NCBI GenBank assembly: GCA_015143295.1
Contig: CM026557.1
Location: forward strand, 40,557,965 to 40,621,964
Length of the DNA: 64,000 bases
Reading direction: 5' to 3'
From: Tetracentron sinense
Lineage: Eukaryota > Streptophyta > Magnoliopsida > Trochodendrales > Trochodendraceae
Shown here one piece after another: positions 32,430 to 44,266 of this stretch. The position numbers and the translations under genes are program-made. The notes under the pieces are model-generated. The model did not search any database. It had not been told where the DNA came from and saw nothing but the letters and a program-made list of their open reading frames with translations. Numbering within the stretch: the first letter of the stretch is position 1; each line of letters starts with the position of its first letter.

Positions 32430-34110
32430 TTCTCATGTTGGGGGACGAAGTGAAATCTTAGTAACACAAGTAACAATGAAGAAGTTTCTTTAGTCATGAG
32501 AACTATTCCTTCTTACTATTTGGAGTTGTCGAATAACGATTGTCGGTCATTACTTTCGTAATATGCATTTGGAAACAAAATGTCCGATGCACATAGAAAT
32601 ATGGAAATAATGGGTGAACAAATTATGACAAATGGGTAAAGATGTGTCTTTGGTAGCAAAGACACTCGATGGCCTCTTGAATTCTAGACTAAACGATGAT
32701 GAATGGAAAAATATCTTACTTAGCGAGATATTGGTTTTGTCACTTGACAAAAGTAACATTCTTCTAGATCTAAGTTTGAGCTATGATCATCACCTTGCTT
32801 ATTTGAAGATGTGTTTTTCCTACTATTCTATATTTCCAAAGGACTATAAAATTGAGAAGAAGAAATTAGTCCTGTTGTGGATAGCAGAAAATTTTTAGTG
32901 GCCTAAACAAGGAAAACGAATGTAAGACACTGGTCATGAGTATTTTGTGATCTTTTCTAAAGGTAGTTCTTTCAATGATCAAGTCACTATGATTTGCGAT
33001 TCTTAATGCATGGCCTCATCAATAATTTAGCTTGTTTGGTTTCAAGACAAATGTGTTTTAAGTTGAAAATGAATATGACAAACAAAGTTTCTACAAAGGC
33101 TCATCATTCTTCGTGCTTTCGTGATTCGTATGATGTAATAACAACATTGGGACCATTTTATAAAGTTGATCATTTACACATCTTCCTACCATTAGGTTTA
33201 CTATTGGGATCATCTAATTTTTGCTATTTTCATCGTCAGGTCCCACATAATTTGTTTCCAAAATTAGAGTACTTGCGAGTGCTTTATTTATGATTGATTA
33301 TGTAATTATTGAGTTGACAGATGTAATTGGCAATTTGAAACACCTACGGTAGACCTATCTGACACTCTAATGAAAAAGTTACCTAAATCGACGAACACTT
33401 TCTACAATTTACAGATATTAATGCTAGATCATTGTGAGAATCTTACAGACCAAAAGACACGATTGACCTGATTAACCTCTGACATCTCGAAATCCGTGAA
33501 TGTTGTAACTTGGAAATAATACCACTATGAATTGGTTGGATGGGAAGTCTCCAAACATTACTGAAAGTTTGTTGTGGGTAAAATTAGTGGGTCTAGAATA
33601 AGAGATTTAAAGGACATGTTTCACCTTTGGGGAAACTTCACATTTGAAGGTTAGAGAATGTAGTCAGTGTTATGGATGTCATTGAGGCCAAACTAAGGAA
33701 TAAGTAGCACCTTCACATGCTAGAATTGGGAATTGATCACACATATGGCAGCAATGTCAAATTGCGAAATGAAAGAGTTGTAGAGGATGTACTTAATTGG
33801 CTATAACCTCATATGTTTACCATTGAATCCTACAATGATACAAGATTGGCAAGTTATATTGGGCATCTATCATTCTCTAATATAGTCTAAAGGCTCATCG
33901 GTAGAAAATGTCAATTAATTTCTTCCTCCACTCAGGAAATCGCCCTCACTCAAAGATCTCAGCATTGTGTCCCATAAGTAATTACTCAGCCTCCTTCCTT
34001 GGTAGAACTTCAGATATGTAAATGTCAAGAGTTGACTTTACTTCCAAGGCTTCCATTGCTCTTTGTCTTATACTTACAAGGATGTGATCAGGTGGAGCTG
34101 AAAAGTTTGG
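32430..34110 (+). pseudogene. NLR fragment: NB-ARC end to first LRRs (right arm)
   Basis: This is the mirrored copy of 28195-29870. The part 32632-32898 has AKTLDGLLNSRLNDDEWKNI, then LDLSLSYDHHLAYLKMCFSY and FPKDYKIEKKKLVLLWIAE. A stop follows at about 32897. The part 32994-33293 continues from the MHD position but reads MHGLINNLA, so the Asp of the MHD motif is Gly here while the left arm keeps MHD. LRR remnants continue to about 34110 (DTLMKKLPKSTNTFYNLQIL and KFVVGKISGSRIRDLKDM), broken by stops. It is non-functional. Confidence 0.8.
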
Positions 34111-34908
34111 TTGACATAATTATATGTTTGTTTATATATATGAGATAAATTATTATCTTTTTAGATATAATTATTTAAATGGGTTTGAATACAATTTCAA
34201 TTTGACCTACAATCTAAATGAGTTTCAATAAATGAAATACGTCATAGTGCTTCTTATTATAAGAATGACAGTTTTGTTTGTTATGAACTCCTAGTTATAT
34301 AAATAAATTCAGTTGATTTAGATATTTTATTTGATAAATAATTTTTTTATGATGTGAGCATATAGGTTATACAGAAAATTATTTAATAGTTTTGTTAAGA
34401 AATCACTAAAAATATTTATTTGAAAATAAATCAAATACTATGGAGGTCAAGAATGAAGGTAATCAAGTTGTGAAAGAGCTATGTCAATTTTTATGCACAT
34501 GAATTATAATATACTTATTGGGTGGATATTGTTATTTTCACAAAGGAAAATAGTCCCCTCCTCACGGGGTGCCACGAGGAGGGCATCTCGTTCCTCCCTT
34601 TCTCGCGATTTTTCCTCTTTATAACTCCCTTTAATAATTGTTAAGATTCACTCACCCTTAGGGTTCATATTTCTAATCTTAATTTTTTTTTAAAATCATA
34701 ACTAAAAATATTAACCGCAGTTTAAAAAGACACCTGACGAGAAAAGGGAGGATGAGACGCTACTCCTTGTGGCACCCCGCAAGGAGTGAACTATGATCTT
34801 TCACAAATAAGAATTGCCAATATTTTAGTTTTCACATGAATTCGAAATTCATATGCATTGGGGCCGACTAAATATTGAAATTAAAATTCTTATATATCAA
34901 TTTCAATT
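34111..34908. other. Right-arm non-coding sequence with MULE-type MITE
   Basis: This mirrors 26540-28190. The mirrored MITE lies at about 34545-34805, with 'ccccgcaaggagtgaactatg' at its outer end. The left arm's extra duplication is absent. No frame is seen. Confidence 0.5.
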
Positions 34909-36526
34909 CAGTAGAGGGGTGATTTTGATTTTGAAGTGATGGGATTCACTGCAACCTCATTCTAGCCTAAATCTGTTATCCAAGCCGTTCTAAATTGAGT
35001 TATTTCGAAAGAAATGTTTCAGAGATCAAAAAGATCAAATCACAAGGTAGAAGGGAAGGAAAGAAGAAAGTGATTTAGAGGGAGAGAAGAAAGAACAGTG
35101 AAGAATAATGGTGACAAATGACTTTTCTTGATAAATCATTTACTTTCTTTTTCTGTAAATTCTTGTTGAAGATAAAGAAAATCTTATTTCTCCAAGAAAT
35201 CTTATTGGGAACAGGGAAAAATATTTTGCTCAAACAAGAGGGGGTCACCTCTATTTATAGGTGATCAAATAGAAATCATAACTAACTTGTACAGCTGTCA
35301 TAACCGTTTTTGTAACCGACTTTAGAGAGAAAATATTAGATTTTATCAAGATAAAGGCGTTTTTCACTATAACTCCTTTAAGCTTTTATGACCAAAGCTT
35401 TCGGATATATTCTTGAAAGGTTAAAAGCAGTATTCATAATACTGATCCTTTAACAAATTCTATCTAAGCCCTCCAAACCACAACTCATCATCCTCCCCCC
35501 AAAGCGGTTGATTGCTACATCGTAAAAGCGGGTCATACACTTTCATAGTGTACTGTCTTTTTGAGGTAATATATAAGTGTTCAGACAGCAACACTCCTCT
35601 AATTAATGATAATAATCATAATAATAATATTAATCATTTCAAGTCCAATAGGAAAAGCGGAGGTGTTGGACGAAGATACCCATCCCGTCAGGCTTTAAGA
35701 GAAACTGAGGAAAAATCTATCCCTAATGCTTTCTCCCTGACTGTTAGCCTAGGAAGTAATCCATGGTTCACTAAAATAGGTGATGAGGGGAAACAGCCAC
35801 ACTCATTCCCACTGGGAGGTAATAATCCATACCATTCACCCTTGACAAAGCAAATCCTCTTTTTGGTATAGGTCATCAAAAAGGTACACAGGAAGGTACT
35901 AATCTATACCATACCCATCATCATCAGAAAGGTGTTGAAAGTCAAAGAGAGGCATTGAAGCCATATTGATCATCAAAGGCATTAAAGCCCAAAACAGCAC
36001 TCAAAGGCGTTAAAGCCTGAATCAGAATTTAAAGGCGTTTAGAGCCCGAATCAGCATCCAAAGGCGTTAATGCCCGAATCAACATCCAAAGGCGTTAGAG
36101 CCTGTGATCAAAACCAACAGCGTAAAAGTCATAATCAATCATCAGAAGCGCAAAGGCTATAATCATCATCAATGGTGTAGGGATCAAAAATATCATCAAA
36201 GAGTAGAATCTTTGGAAGAATTAGAGGCGTAAGAGCTTAAAAACATTAAATCACCATCAACAGGCATTAATGACTAAAATCTTCATTTATCATATTCATT
36301 TTATTTTCAAAGCTCTAATAATAACATGCCTATCTTAACAGCTTTATCCATACCGCCTTTCATAGAATTTTACTAACCAAATCTCAAAAGAGGATTTTCA
36401 GCATTTGAAATATTCATAACATATCAGAATATCTGTTGAGCCACGTGTCATTATTTTATTGAATTATGAACAACGTTCTTAAATTCAAATCCCATAAGTC
36501 AAACTTTCCAATAACCATCAACAACA
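34909..36526. mobile_element. Unclassified 1.6-kb insert, right arm only
   Basis: The left arm reads straight through 'caattttaattctcatccc' (inverse of about 26525-26545), whereas the right arm is interrupted between 34908 and 36527 with AATT on both sides. The insert begins CAGTAGAGGGGTGATTTTG and ends ATCAACAACA; no inverted termini are evident. It has a TATA-like 'ctctatttatagg' near 35250 and tandem GGCGTTA repeats. One frame (35512-35871, 119 residues) shows no recognisable family. It could be a piece of an LTR, or a regulatory piece of a retroelement or pararetrovirus. I cannot decide. Confidence 0.5.
35955..36240 (+). repeat. Degenerate tandem repeat AAAGGCGTTAAAGCC
   Basis: About eight direct copies of a unit of roughly 30 bp occur ('catcaaaggcgttaaagcc' with variants 'aaaggcgtttagagccc', 'aaaggcgttaatgcccg', 'aacagcgtaaaagtc'). 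They are confined to the right-arm-only insert and decay toward the 3' side. Confidence 0.65.
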
Positions 36527-38785
36527 AATTCTCATCCCTCAATTATCATGGTCCAAACGTGTCCCAAGAGAGAATGAATTTGGTAATTTTTGCTATATTT
36601 AATGTAGTCACTTTGCATGCAGTAATTAATGAGAAGAGGGATTTTTTGGGGTGACCCTAGAGTGCACTTACAAGGCGGTTAGCACGGATTGGAACTCGTC
36701 TATCATGGTGGTAAATCACTATTATTTTGCACCCGAGATTAGAACACGGGTGTGTCACTATGTAGATTAGAATTCAGGTGTGTCCTTGCAAGGTAATGCA
36801 AGTCATACGCGACTCCATTCTTAACAAGAAAGCATTAAGAGAGATTGATGTGGGATAAAAGTAGTGTCATAAACGTCTTTGTGTCCCATTAATCCATCTC
36901 TTCACTAAGACAAGGGATCATCTCTAGTCAGTGCTAGCGAGGAGACCACCAAGACCCACTCTCTTCACTATCAAGGTGTTGTGCACACACAACAATGCGT
37001 GCAGGGGTATGTGGCACCGTGGGTTCGCTAGCACCAATTGGAGATGATCCAATGTCCTTCACTAAATGCAACGCGAATTTAAGGAAGGTTACCAAAGTTC
37101 AATCTTTAGTAAACTCTAGATATCCCATATAACAAAATGTGATCGGATAATTGTGGCTTAGGCAAACTACCTCGCTAGTAGTAGAAGCCGTCTGATATTT
37201 CAATCAATCTTAGTTGAAGGATTGACGAATAATTGCTCAAATACCAATGAGTGAGGCTTATTTGGGTCTATTATAAATGCTCTGCTAAACCTATTGATGG
37301 TAAAAGTGAAATTCCAGCTTCTGAATTTCTGTTAATTGAATCTCCCGCTCGGAAAGATGGAATTCTCGTATGAAAGTAGCTTTAAATTCTTAACTACTCT
37401 AACTAGGATGGCGAAGAATTGATCAGTTTTCCTTGATGAGAGAAAAAAACTTAATTTCTAATTTATTTATATTTTAGGAATAAAAGAATAGATTGAAGAA
37501 ACTCAAAAAAGAAGAAGAGGGAGTTGGGCTTTCACTCAAAAAAGGTTAGTTTTGGGTGCACGTCATGAAAAAACTCAAATTACACATTAAATAATTTGAC
37601 AAAAAAGACATAAATAATTAATTTGGTATAATCATATCAAATATTGGAGTGTGCCAAACACCACACTAACGAAAACAAGGAATCGTCTTAAGAGGAGTTG
37701 CATAATTGAATACTTGTAGAAATGGTGTGGGACCAACCCTTTTATTTTGAAATGGGGTGTATTCGAGCTGAGCTTGACCAAGTTTGAGCTTGGCTTGAAC
37801 TTTATTCGAGCTCGAATATTTAGGCTTGAGCTTGATTTGAACAAGTTTGATCGAACTCAAGCTCTATTCGAGCCGAGCTTAGGTTGGCTCAAGCTTGATT
37901 CATGAAATTATTTTGTTTAATTTTACATAATTTTAATAAAAATATTTATTAATAAATTATAATACAATAACAAAAAATTAATACATTCAAACACGAAATT
38001 AAGATTTTAGGATAGTCCTTCAGTTCAAAGAGCAGAGAATTAAATCAAATTTTTTGTTTTTAACTTAACCTTTTTTTGTTATTGGTGGGGGTCACTCAGA
38101 GACAAGTCAACCAATAAAAAAATGATTAAAAAAAGGGGTTGTTCATGACTTGATGGAGATCTCTCAGTCAGACTTCAAAATGTTCGACAAAACAGGAGAC
38201 CCGCTCCAACATCTAACACATTTCCTATCCAAATGTAGGCTAGTAGCGTAGAATGAGGCACTGTGCTCGGGGGCTCGGCTGGATGAACGCTTGACTCGAG
38301 ACATAATATAAAGTATAAGTATGTAAGAAACCTATAATAAGGAAGCTTTGATTTTGTTCGATGCTTCAAATCCATCCATTTGTCGCTGGCTCTTAGTACG
38401 ACTTTACTCCTCTGATTTGGCATGCACCACGAGTAGACCAATGTTTGAAGGAGTTCGAAAAGAGCAAGTAATCATCGATAAGAGAGGACAGAGAGAGCTA
38501 CCGAGTCAGTGCAAGGCCGAATTAAGTTCTGGGGTAGGGAGGAAATTTAGATCAAGGTTCAACTTATGGAAAGGGTTTGACCTTGAGGTGCCTGAACAAC
38601 AATTGTATGGCCGATCATTGTGGGTATAATGGTAGATGCACGAGACCAAGTTACTATTATTTCTATTTCCTTTCACTTAAACTTATTTATATAAATTATA
38701 AGTTATTACAATCTACCAAACAAAAGTTAAAAATATTATTTTGTATTAATATAAATAACATTATCAAAAAATAATATATATATAT
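36527..38785. other. Right-arm sequence up to the viral insert
   Basis: This mirrors 21090-22127 and 25371-26540. It includes the empty target of the solo LTR ('gtgtgggaccaaccctttta', near 37717-37735) and GAGCTCGAGC repeats (37760-37905). It also has a plus frame at 38348-38629 (93 residues, with SICRWLLVRLYSSDLACTTS) whose counterpart in the left arm is frameshifted. That frame was not recognised as any family. Confidence 0.45.
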
Positions 38786-39689
38786 GCCATTCACACCCAG
38801 GATGAGACACAATCAATGAACAAAGCACACAGGTTACCGCCTAGTGAATCTATAGCTAAATCAACTTGAAAGATACACTAATATAGCAGCATGAGTGAAA
38901 GAGCTACATCCTAGAGTACATTTAAACTATCAAGTGTTTAGTTGCACATAGTAAAACAAAACATCAAACGATATATTTATTGAAAACTTGAAAGCATATA
39001 CAGTACGATTAAACGTGAACTACCAGTTCCTTAAACTGAGATGGTAGACGGACCGCTCTAAATATCCAGTGTGGATACCCGAGTCTTACACGAGTCTACT
39101 CAGTTAAACTGGAGTGCAGTGAACATATAACTATAAATTAAAAACTTACAACTGGAGAAGAACTCAGAAGGAACTCAGGACTGAGGAGTTACAGTGGACT
39201 GAGGACTAAGGACTGAAGAGAGAGAGGAGGAAGAGAAGAGATTACAACTCAAGAGGCTCAGTGTAACCGATGCCATCCCATGGACTAGGCATAAGCCTTA
39301 AATAAAACAATAAAAGTAAACGAATTATTACATCTTGAACGAATCTTCAAAAGTAGTCTTCATCTTTGAAAAAGTAAATCTTGAACAGTTGTGTTGAACT
39401 TTGAAACCGAATCTTGAATAGTAAACTGTCTGGAGCTTTGTCAAAAGTAAACAGTAATCTTGAATACTGTGGAGAATCTTGAACAGAACTCTTGAACGAA
39501 TGATTAAAGTAGCTATCTTGATATCTGGAGTGTACGAGCTATCTGAAGAAAAGAGATTCCTTTCGGTGGCTTTAACTGGAAGGTATTAACTTCTGGTAAC
39601 TTGTCTGGAACGGTAAAAAATGTAGAATCTGAACTGGCAAATGTACTGCTGGCAGTCAAAAGATAACCAGTAAGAGACTGGAATATCAA
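38786..39689 (-). other. Non-coding 3' part of the viral insert
   Basis: There is no gene. On the minus strand it has several 'ttcaagatt' and 'gttcaaga' repeats (39350-39500), a TATA-like 'ttatttaagg' near 39297-39306 followed by a CT-rich tract (39215-39250), and an AATAAA near 38975. This would suit an intergenic promoter/leader and polyadenylation region of a pararetrovirus, but that is inference. Confidence 0.4.
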
Positions 39690-40570
39690 TTACTCATTCC
39701 ACATATTAAGAACTTCTGGAATTTGGCTACTGGAAGAGGCATCATAAGTCCATCCTTGATAATCGAACTGAATAGCATTCCTTTTAAAAATATCTCGTAA
39801 CAATCTTTGTGTAGGACTTGAAGCTAAAATGGTGCCATAAGTAATCTGATGCAAAATAGGATGTAATATGGTATATTGGGGTTGGGCTAATATGACAATT
39901 CTTCCTGTATCTACAACAATAGTCCAAGTACTGGTACTAAGACTATTATGAATAAGAAATAATCCTGCAATTTTTCTGAATTGGATATCAGTAGGACCAT
40001 AGTTTTGCTTTCTCTCGGCTAGAGGATTGATATAATCTATGGGAAGAGTTTCATGAAGAAATATGAGATGATGGGTAGCATGACAAGTATTGTCTGGATT
40101 CCATTCTGGACAAGAACTAATATCTTCCAAATAGATAAATGTATGAGATTGATGGCGTCTTTGTTGTTTACAAGCTTGGATAATACAATGAGGGAAACCT
40201 ATAAGATCAAACTGGGATTGAGAATGAATTCCATGAGAAAATCCATTTCAAAAAACCAAATTTTTTGTTCTTGATCTAATTCTGGAAGAAGAATTAAAAG
40301 GTTATAAGGATGACAATGAACAGGTGTAACATTTGGATTGGAATATTCATTAGCTTCAATTAAGATAAAGAAATTTAACCATTTAGTTTGAGCAGTGGGA
40401 GGTTTTTGGAGGATGAATTGCTGAATGGCTTCTGATAATTGAGATATAGAGAATAAAATTTTATTACGAAAGGATGGAGCAAGGCTTTTCTTTGCATCAA
40501 TAATTCTTGGATCTGGAATTGTAGGATCAGAATTGAATAAAGAGGAAGTTGAAGAAGAAACATTAGACAA
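39690..40570 (-). pseudogene. Unknown protein of the viral insert, frameshifted
   Basis: The region 40570-40199 (123 codons, containing FFILIEANEYSNP and LLILLPELDQEQKIWFFEMD) changes frame near 40200 and continues as 40130-39690 (147 codons, containing YGPTDIQFRKIAGLFLIHNS and IPEVLNMWNE before the stop). It follows the protease directly, where Caulimoviridae would normally carry reverse transcriptase, yet no YxDD or RNase H motif is visible. I do not recognise the family. One frameshift and the absence of an obvious start suggest an inactive copy. Confidence 0.5.
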
Positions 40571-40593
40571 ACGAAGACATAAAGAATTTTCTT

Positions 40594-41280
40594 TTAATTG
40601 GAAAAGATAATAAGAAAGGGCTTCAACAGCTTTTTCATGTTGTTTACTGGAACTTGTTCTGAAGGCTGACCAAAGATTATCAACAAGACGTTTTTATCTG
40701 GAGAAAGACCAAAGGTGGAAAATGGAAATCTATTACGAGGATCATCAATACCATCAAGATGAATATTACCAAAACATCGATCATCCATTTGTAAAAAAAA
40801 AATCTGAGAGATTAAATCTGATATAATGTTAATATAAGGAAATCTGATAAAATCTGTACGACAAAATTTAAAAACAAAATCCCGATCATTAAATTGAAAA
40901 TAAATCCCTAAATCATCTATCTTAGAAATAGGCTGTATAAGACTAAGAAATGGAAGACCTAGAATCACTTCTTGTCTTAAATCTTTAACTAATAAAAATG
41001 ATTGATTGATAGATAAATCTTCATTAATGACAAAAGCATTAGAAATCTGGAATTTAATATTTAAAGGCATGCTATTGGCTGCTAAAACTATTTCTGTTGC
41101 TGGTTCAAAATATCTGGAGGGAACTAAACTTTCTTGAATACAATTGGTTTCTGAACCTGAATCTATTAAAGCAATGGCTGAAAAAGTATAACTATTTTGG
41201 ATACAAATTGTAATTTGGACTTGCCACTTCTGGTGAACATTTCTAGACTTAAAATGCAAAACACTATTTTCTGGGTTCAT
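40594..41280 (-). pseudogene. Aspartic protease of the viral insert
   Basis: This 228-residue frame carries the retropepsin signature ALIDSGSETNCI with catalytic Asp40-Ser41-Gly42, then ANSMPLNIKFQISNA and VILGLPFLSLI, the second conserved strand of retropepsins (hydrophobic-ILG). In the family the enzyme cuts the viral polyprotein and works as a dimer. The frame starts with ATG at 41280 and overlaps the preceding capsid-like frame by 17 bp in another register. In relatives these domains are usually fused, so this may be a natural frameshift site or an old indel. The expected reverse transcriptase does not follow. I call it inactive as a viral gene because its element is incomplete. Confidence 0.7.
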
Positions 41281-44266
41281 TTTCTAAATCTGGAGGAAAG
41301 TTTAATCCTATACTGGACTCTGGAAATGATTTGTCTGGAGAGATATTTTGTAAAGCTTTAATTTGCAACTGTAAATTTTTAATTTGAAAAACTAAATCTT
41401 TCTTTTCCTGAAATAAAGCTTTTCTTAAATCTTGGATTTCTATCTGGAGACTCTCAAGAGTTAAAACTTTAGGGGTTTCTTGGACACTTAATCTATTAAA
41501 TATTTCTTCTAAATTAAAAGTATTATTAAGTGGAGTCTGGATTCTTGGAACACTAGGTTGTAATGTGTCTCTATATTTAGATAATAAAATTTTCTTAATT
41601 TCTCTATCATTAACTTGTTCTATAATGTCGAATAAAAATTCTGATTCTTTTGTTAAAGTCTGGATATAACTTGGAGAATTTGTACAAGAAGGACAAGAAC
41701 AATTCTTGACACAATCTTGATCCGATGGAGATGGAGTATGATACTCTGAATCAGAGGATTCTAAGTATTCTTCTATCCGGTCTAGAGAATCTTTAACTAT
41801 TTCTGGATCTTGATCATTGATCAAGAGAGTTGATAAAACATTCTTGATTTGATCTGTAGCATCTAAAGAATTGATCTTCTTCTGTAACCAACAGTTACTA
41901 AAGAAGTGTCCTACTTTTCCACACTTGAAACAAGTTGGAGGTTTGGAACTACGAGAGGAATCTTTCTGGGATGGTTTCTTACTAACTGATTTATCTTTAA
42001 GATTAATAGGTTTCTCTTTTTCTTTTTCTTTATGGTGGGTCCTAGGCCATGAGTATGGATTCTTTTTCTTTTGGACTATTGCTTTCTTTTTCCTAATGGA
42101 TGGAGGAACAGGCAATTTGGAAGAATATCCAAACTGACTGCAGAATGAACCTAACTCTTTACGACACATATCACTTTCTTTCTTGATCTGTTGTTGCATT
42201 TTGAAGTTCCTGCAATAAGCAATCCCTTCATTCTGGATTAAAGCAATAATATCACCATAAGTCAAAATATCATATGGAATATTACCATTATGTTTTTCCC
42301 TAATTTTAGTCTTGATGATTTCTGAAAATATCCTAGGAAGTCCTGAAATGAATCTTTCTTTCGAAAATGGCTGGTTGCAATCAGTTCTGATCATAACCTT
42401 GGATAAGAAAGTATCTTTATACCATCTAAAATCTGAAAGCTGTTTACAAGAAAGATTACTCAGTAAATCAGCTGATCTATCTTTGAACATGGAAGGATCT
42501 CCTAACCAATGTTTATAAATGGAGAATAATAAATTGGCTACAGCATCTTGAATCTGGTTGCCATTGGCATCTAAGATGAAAGTGCCATCAACATTTTTCT
42601 TATACACATAAAGAATAGTTCTTCTATTTTCAAAGGTAAGGCAGTTATCCCACCAACCTTTGAGCTGACCTGTAAACCCTGCAACTAATGATTGGGCTAC
42701 AGTATGATCTGAAATACTAGTGACTTGGTAAGCATTGCTAACCATGGTCATTTCTTGAAGCCTATTTAGAATCTGGTACTCAGACATACCATCAATATTC
42801 CATTCGTAGATGGTACCACTCTTGTACGAATTCTGGATATACGGATGTAATTCTTCAAATTGCATATCTGGAAAAGTAGGTCTGGAATAATAATTTCTAC
42901 TATGAGATGAAGAAGGTTGGTCCCATTCTAATTTATTTAAACTGGAAATTCTATTACTAGATTCTAAAGGATGAAAGACTTGTTCTATCCTATCTATTTC
43001 ATTTTCACTATCTGAATTATTTAATTCTAAAGGACAAATGGATTTGGGAATTATTTCTAAAGGACAAGCAGATGATCTATCATCAACTTGTGGAGTATCT
43101 GGAACTTCTTTACTAATGATGGAACTAAAATCAGTTTCTAATTCTTTTAAACAATTATTTAATCTGGAAATGAGACTTGATTTGGCTAATTCCTTGCAAT
43201 GTTGCACAGGAATCTCAAATGGACTAAATAATGGAGTATCATCTTGTTTTGAGAAAGTAGCTGGAATGTCATAAACTTTCGTGGAACTTTCTGGAGCTTG
43301 ATTAACTATGGGTTCTGTAGCTACTATTTGTTCTACTCTGGTTAACTGTTCTCCTATGGTTTTAAGATGAAAATTAGTATAATTATTTTGTTCCATTAAT
43401 CTTTTAATATCTGTAGAATCCATGGGTTTAGTATCATCTTTAGTTTTTAAAGGACTACATGATAAATAAGTATTATTTTCCAAGGGTATTTGAATCTTGT
43501 CAAATGGAGGATGGATAGCTTGTACTTTAGTCTTTTGGGTATTATCTAATATCCAAGTAGATTTTCTGGTTGTAATAGTATTAATATTAATATAATCATT
43601 ATCTATCTTTTTATCTGGAATATAAATAAATGGTTTCTGGATTATCCTAATTTCTTCCATTTTTTCTTTACATATATAACATCTACCATATATTCCTGCA
43701 GAATAGCAATCTTTGCAGTTAGGATTATAATAATCTGACTGAGAAACTCTGGATTCTATATAAGATTGGGATGGAAACATAAACATATTAATATTATTTC
43801 TTTTACTATAATCAATTAACCATGGAAAGAAAGCAAGATGCCTTCTTGTCTTTTCTACATCTTGTAAATAAAACTTAATTATTATGTCTTGGCTTTGTTG
43901 ACTAAAGAAATCTAAAAACCATAACCTTTGATTCCTATTTTCTGGAGAATTTATATCTTTTTCTAATCTGGTATAGTCTATCTGAAATGGCTGAACAATA
44001 GATATCATATTACAATAAGACACTTTAGGAGGATTCATATATGAATATGTAGGAGATGGACAACTTACTGAAGTGATATCTGGACTACTCGTATTCTGGT
44101 TATCACTATGTTCCGTATAATACGGTTCTGGAATAGGAGAATTTCTCACTCCTTCTAGATTAGTATGGAGAGGAACCTGTTCAGATGTAGACCTGACTGG
44201 TTGTTCATGGACGTATTCTGGAATAGTATTATGAGAAGTTTCTACATTATCTGTATGATGTATCAA
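41264..44266 (-). pseudogene. Capsid-like polyprotein of the viral insert, 5'-truncated
   Basis: An uninterrupted 1000-codon frame with no ATG at its start: the first listed codon is TTG, and the frame stays open back to the insertion junction at about 44282, so the beginning is cut off. Visible parts are: a C-x2-C-x8-C-x2-C cluster at 184-199; a central region with VAGFTGQLKGWWDN and FRWYKDTFLSKVM, which resembles caulimovirid coat-protein cores; a Lys-rich basic stretch around 730-775; a CCHC zinc knuckle at 779-792 (CFKCGKVGHFFSNC); an acidic Asp/Ser/Glu segment; and a coiled coil around 935-975. The knuckle and basic tract would bind nucleic acid during assembly. It is remarkable that the frame has stayed open for 3 kb while the neighbouring frame is shifted. 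Confidence 0.7.

Noticed and set aside
35955..36240. CRISPR-like regular repeats
   Set aside because: The units are degenerate, have no constant spacers and occur in a plant-type genome; a simple tandem repeat explains them.
41871..43274. Plus-strand frames of 68-88 codons
   Set aside because: They are antisense shadows of the capsid-like frame on the minus strand.
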